Positions 22,431-23,921 of a stretch of DNA of 23,921 bases are shown one piece after another. How positions within the stretch are numbered: position 1 is the stretch's first letter; the number at the start of each line of letters is the position of its first letter. Below the pieces are notes generated by a model. It was given only the letters and a program-made list of their open reading frames with translations. It searched no databases and was not told the origin of the DNA. Source of the DNA: a virus; IMG/VR virus record IMGVR_UViG_3300009156_000443, positions 1-23,921 of that record; one strand, written 5' to 3'. Both the position numbers and the translations under genes were made by a program.

Positions 22431-22685
22431 GTGTGGCACGTCTCCACCAGCCTGCAACGCACCGGCGACTTCCTCATCGCCCCCGAACGCTGCGAACGCA
22501 TCGCCATCGACTTGCTCGCCGGCGTCGGCGGTGACATCGAATGGTGGCTCCCCGCCGGCGAAGGCAACCTCGCCGTGACCCACCTGCGGGTCCCGACGAC
22601 ACCAGCCGAGCAGCTCCTCATCCCGCCGGGCCTGGTGACGATGGACGCCGGCCTGACCGGCCCGATGCGCCCCCGCTCCACCTGA
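22431..22685 (+). CDS. C-terminal part of the TGA-split gene
   Basis: This frame could restart at GTG 22431 (84 aa), but the coding signal begins right after the TGA at 22404, with ARLNDGEP preceding the GTG. The sequence WHVSTSLQRTGDFLIAPERC and GDIEWWLPAGEGNLAVTHLR is a coherent alpha/beta protein. No ribosome site is evident before the GTG. It may be the tail of a pseudogene, an independently translated piece, or part of a read-through product. Function unknown. Confidence 0.55.
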   Translation: MWHVSTSLQRTGDFLIAPERCERIAIDLLAGVGGDIEWWLPAGEGNLAVTHLRVPTTPAEQLLIPPGLVTMDAGLTGPMRPRST

Positions 22686-22951
22686 TCGCCCGCAGTAGCG
22701 ACCTCCACACCATCTGCGGCCGCGACATCCGCAAGCCCGAAGCGTGGCCGTTCGTGCTCGCCGCCTACCTCGACGCCCACCAAGCCGGGTACGGCCCGAT
22801 CACCACGTGTCCCGCCTGTCAAGAAAGCGCATCACGTCCGAGCGCCACATCCGCCGATGCGCCCCGACGAACTGGTAAGGGATCTCCCCCGAGCGGTGCA
22901 TCCGGTACACGAACGCCCGATGCACCCCGTACAGCACGGCGACCTCGTTGA
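22682..22951 (+). CDS. Cys-rich small protein without a standard start (uncertain)
   Basis: The frame reads LIARSSDLHTICGRDI, then WPFVLAAYLDAHQAGYGPITTCPACQ, with a C...CPAC pattern typical of small phage zinc proteins. No ATG, GTG or TTG precedes it at a sensible place. A CTG at 22682 overlaps the previous stop as CTGA, mirroring the ATGA/GTGA junctions here. After CPACQ (about 22825) the frame is only antisense to the HTH gene, so its true end may be lost by a frameshift. Confidence 0.4.
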   Translation: MIARSSDLHTICGRDIRKPEAWPFVLAAYLDAHQAGYGPITTCPACQESASRPSATSADAPRRTGKGSPPSGASGTRTPDAPRTARRPR

Positions 22952-23009
22952 CTGACATCAAGCGGTCATCCGGGTCCCGATCCTGCCACGACCTACGCCT
23001 CGACACCAT
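22800..23009 (-). CDS. Excisionase-type helix-turn-helix protein (leftward)
   Basis: This 69 aa protein (ATG 23009) has the helix-turn-helix-17/excisionase pattern: LMSVNEVAVLYGVHRAFVYRMHRSGEIPYQFVG, then RRMWRSDVMRFLDRR. It is encoded against its neighbours and converges on the Cys-rich frame. There is no Shine-Dalgarno sequence; instead a TTGCGA/TACAAC promoter ends seven bases before the ATG, pointing to a leaderless message. The direct repeat CGCTACAACTCGCTACA at the start could be an operator. A regulator or excisionase role is likely. Confidence 0.82.
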   Translation of the reverse strand: MVSRRRSWQDRDPDDRLMSVNEVAVLYGVHRAFVYRMHRSGEIPYQFVGAHRRMWRSDVMRFLDRRDTW

Positions 23010-23016
23010 GTAGCGA

Positions 23017-23046
23017 GTTGTAGCGAAGGCACGCGTCCGATCGCAA
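23017..23046 (-). promoter_or_regulatory. Probable leaderless promoter of the leftward HTH gene
   Basis: On the minus strand TTGCGA (23046-23041), an 18-bp spacer and TACAAC (23022-23017) precede ATG 23009 by seven bases. The message would therefore begin at or next to the start codon. The repeated CGCTACA overlaps the -10, so a protein bound there would block transcription. Confidence 0.5.
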
Positions 23047-23237
23047 TAACCCGCCTACCAGGACACTTCGGCACACCCCAGCACACCACGGACGCGGACC
23101 AACCCCGAAAGAGGGGCGATCCGGCCGCCGCAGACCTTGGACCGAGTAGCGGCAGCAGCGCCATCGTGCCACGAAACGAGATTTCTGACAACCAGCCGTT
23201 GCGTAGACCCCCCAACCGGTGCTACACATCGCCGGCG
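23047..23237. other. Divergent intergenic region
   Basis: No convincing gene is seen in these 191 bases between the leftward HTH promoter and the rightward gene at 23238. The region holds an inverted repeat (CCCC-GAAAGA-GGGG, 23103-23116) and the rightward promoter at 23199. An extended start of the rightward gene at 23166 is possible but would read through that promoter. Confidence 0.5.
23199..23228 (+). promoter_or_regulatory. Probable promoter for the rightward gene at 23238
   Basis: TTGCGT (23199-23204), an 18-bp spacer and TACACA (23223-23228) precede ATG 23238 by nine bases. It shares the -35 with the array promoter at 19943 and is divergent to the HTH promoter. A leader of only a few bases is implied. 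Confidence 0.42.
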
Positions 23238-23456
23238 ATGGCCTTGGACCGGCCCGGAGCCCCGAGACACAGAGGCAGGCGAACCGCCAGCCCGGTCACG
23301 ATCCGGCACGCCGACGGCACCGTCGAAGAGCAGCCCGCCTACACGGCCAAACAGCTCGACCGCATCGACGCCAAAGCCGCCCGCCAACCCCGCACCTGGG
23401 ACGAGATCAACAGCCGCGCCGGCGGCGGAACCGACGGCACATTCGTCAGACGCTAA
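23238..23456 (+). CDS. Small basic hypothetical protein
   Basis: I choose ATG 23238 (72 aa) because it follows the promoter directly; an in-frame ATG at 23166 would add 24 residues. The N-terminus is basic (PGAPRHRGRRTASP), then VTIRHADGTVEEQPAYTAKQ, a helix (LDRIDAKAARQP) and a Gly-rich end. I do not recognise it. A strong GC hairpin follows the stop codon. Confidence 0.6.
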   Translation: MALDRPGAPRHRGRRTASPVTIRHADGTVEEQPAYTAKQLDRIDAKAARQPRTWDEINSRAGGGTDGTFVRR

Positions 23457-23457
23457 C

Positions 23458-23473
23458 CCCCTGGTCACAGGGG
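23458..23473 (+). terminator. Hairpin after the gene at 23238
   Basis: CCCCTG and CAGGGG pair around GTCA, beginning two bases after the TAA stop. There is no U-tract, so it is an atypical or U-less terminator at best, but position and GC stem favour an end-of-gene role. Confidence 0.4.
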
Positions 23474-23674
23474 TCAACGCTCGCCAGGAGGCGCCGAAAC
23501 GCCTTCTGGAACCCCACTGCCACTCTTCAGAAAACCATGTCGCCGAAGAACCCGGAGCAACCGAGCAGGTAACGCCCCGACCTACCACCCCGACAAGCCG
23601 CCGTCGCTCGGGCGGCTGCCGCCCTCCCTCCGGTCGGTTGCCCACAAGAAGCCCGGAAGCGAACGGAGCACGCC
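23474..23674. other. Hairpin-rich gap without a gene
   Basis: No supportable gene is seen. Besides the hairpin at 23484-23509, AGCCGCC/GGCGGCT forms a 7-bp stem (23596-23617). An 11-codon ATG frame at 23537 is too short to support. Confidence 0.5.
23484..23509 (+). other. Ten-base-pair hairpin in the intergenic region
   Basis: CCAGGAGGCG pairs with CGCCTTCTGG around the loop CCGAAA (ten pairs with one G-U). It is the strongest simple hairpin at this end of the window. No U-tract follows. It might be a second terminator, a processing site or part of a structured RNA. Confidence 0.5.
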
Positions 23675-23806
23675 ATGAACATCCGAGTCCGAGCCATCAC
23701 CCTCTACCGGCGACTCCGCCACCCCCACTGCACCCACCCCTGGAAGCAGTACAACCTCGACGACCCCGACCACGCCCACTGCGCAACCTGCTGGCGCCCA
23801 CGCTGA
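23675..23806 (+). CDS. Tiny Cys/His protein
   Basis: This 43 aa protein starts at ATG 23675 with CGGAG upstream. The basic N-terminus (NIRVRAITLYRRLRHPHCTH) leads to HCATCW near the end, giving C..H...HC..C ligands for one zinc. Similar minimal Cys/His proteins are common in phage genomes, but I cannot name a function. Confidence 0.6.
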   Translation: MNIRVRAITLYRRLRHPHCTHPWKQYNLDDPDHAHCATCWRPR

Positions 23807-23851
23807 ACGAAACCCTGAAAGCGCTCGGCCTTAGGAGCCGACAAGATCCTT

Positions 23852-23921
23852 ATGAGCGAGGGGGGCGCCCTCACCGGGGGGCCGGGGTCGGAGCCGGCGG
23901 TTATCCGCACCGCCCTCCGCC
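23852..23921 (+). CDS. Start of a gene cut by the right edge
   Basis: ATG 23852 opens a frame (SEGGALTGGPGSEPAVIRTA) that is still open at the window end. AGGAG lies 14 bases upstream, inside the loop of a TCGGC/GCCGA hairpin (23825-23841) that could mask it. Too short to identify. Confidence 0.4.
   Translation, partial: MSEGGALTGGPGSEPAVIRTALR

Noticed and set aside
23537-23572. An 11-codon ATG frame in the hairpin-rich gap.
   Set aside because: Too short, no ribosome site and no homology that I can recognise.
1-23921. Integrase, attachment site, tRNA, IS element or toxin-antitoxin pair.
   Set aside because: No catalytic tyrosine/serine recombinase pattern, cloverleaf, terminal inverted repeats with transposase or recognisable toxin was seen; lifestyle stays undecided.

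Overview
This 23.9 kb, very GC-rich window is a bacteriophage or prophage segment. The evidence is an almost gapless leftward (minus-strand) virion operon from the large terminase (19179) to the left edge, facing a rightward block of very small genes from 19232 to the right edge. High GC, frequent GTG starts, ATGA/GTGA gene overlaps, two small protein types I associate with actinobacteriophages (15648-15881 and 15878-16018) and possible leaderless starts all suggest an actinobacterial host. That assignment is inference. No tape-measure gene is seen, and the adaptor / nozzle-like / fibre / internal-protein order suggests a short-tailed (podovirus-like) particle.

Late module (minus strand, right to left): large terminase; PKD-domain virion protein; a coiled-coil protein; two small membrane proteins (holin/spanin candidates); two tiny conserved phage proteins; portal; scaffold; a 144-bp non-coding gap with three tandem, covarying stem-loops; major capsid protein; a Gly/Pro repeat protein; a hypothetical protein; head-tail adaptor; nozzle-like protein; collagen-like tail fibre with an S74 chaperone; a small protein; two paralogous virion-associated peptidoglycan hydrolases (lysozyme-like and M15 peptidase heads on one shared C-terminal body); a Gln/Ala-rich protein; and a very large protein running off the left edge.

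Early/accessory module (plus strand): an excisionase-type HTH gene, a Cys/His protein, a coiled-coil protein, a probable promoter with a candidate leaderless peptide, and a short helical protein. Then come eleven consecutive 41-70 aa genes (20279-22120) whose first 7-13 residues all include a Pro-Leu-(Phe/Ser) core, mostly E-P-L-F-D-S, encoded by nearly identical DNA (GAACCGCTGTTCGATTCC). The bodies after this tag are unrelated: helical, zinc-ribbon-like or beta-rich. Each gene overlaps its neighbour in the same relative frame (one junction is a 3-nt gap). This array is the best candidate for an undescribed system.

After the array come a small membrane protein, a gene split by an in-frame TGA, a Cys-rich reading frame without a normal start, a second (leftward) excisionase-type HTH gene with a divergent promoter pair, a 72 aa protein, a hairpin-rich gap, a Cys/His mini-protein and a gene start cut by the window edge. 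No integrase, polymerase, tRNA, IS element or CRISPR array was found.
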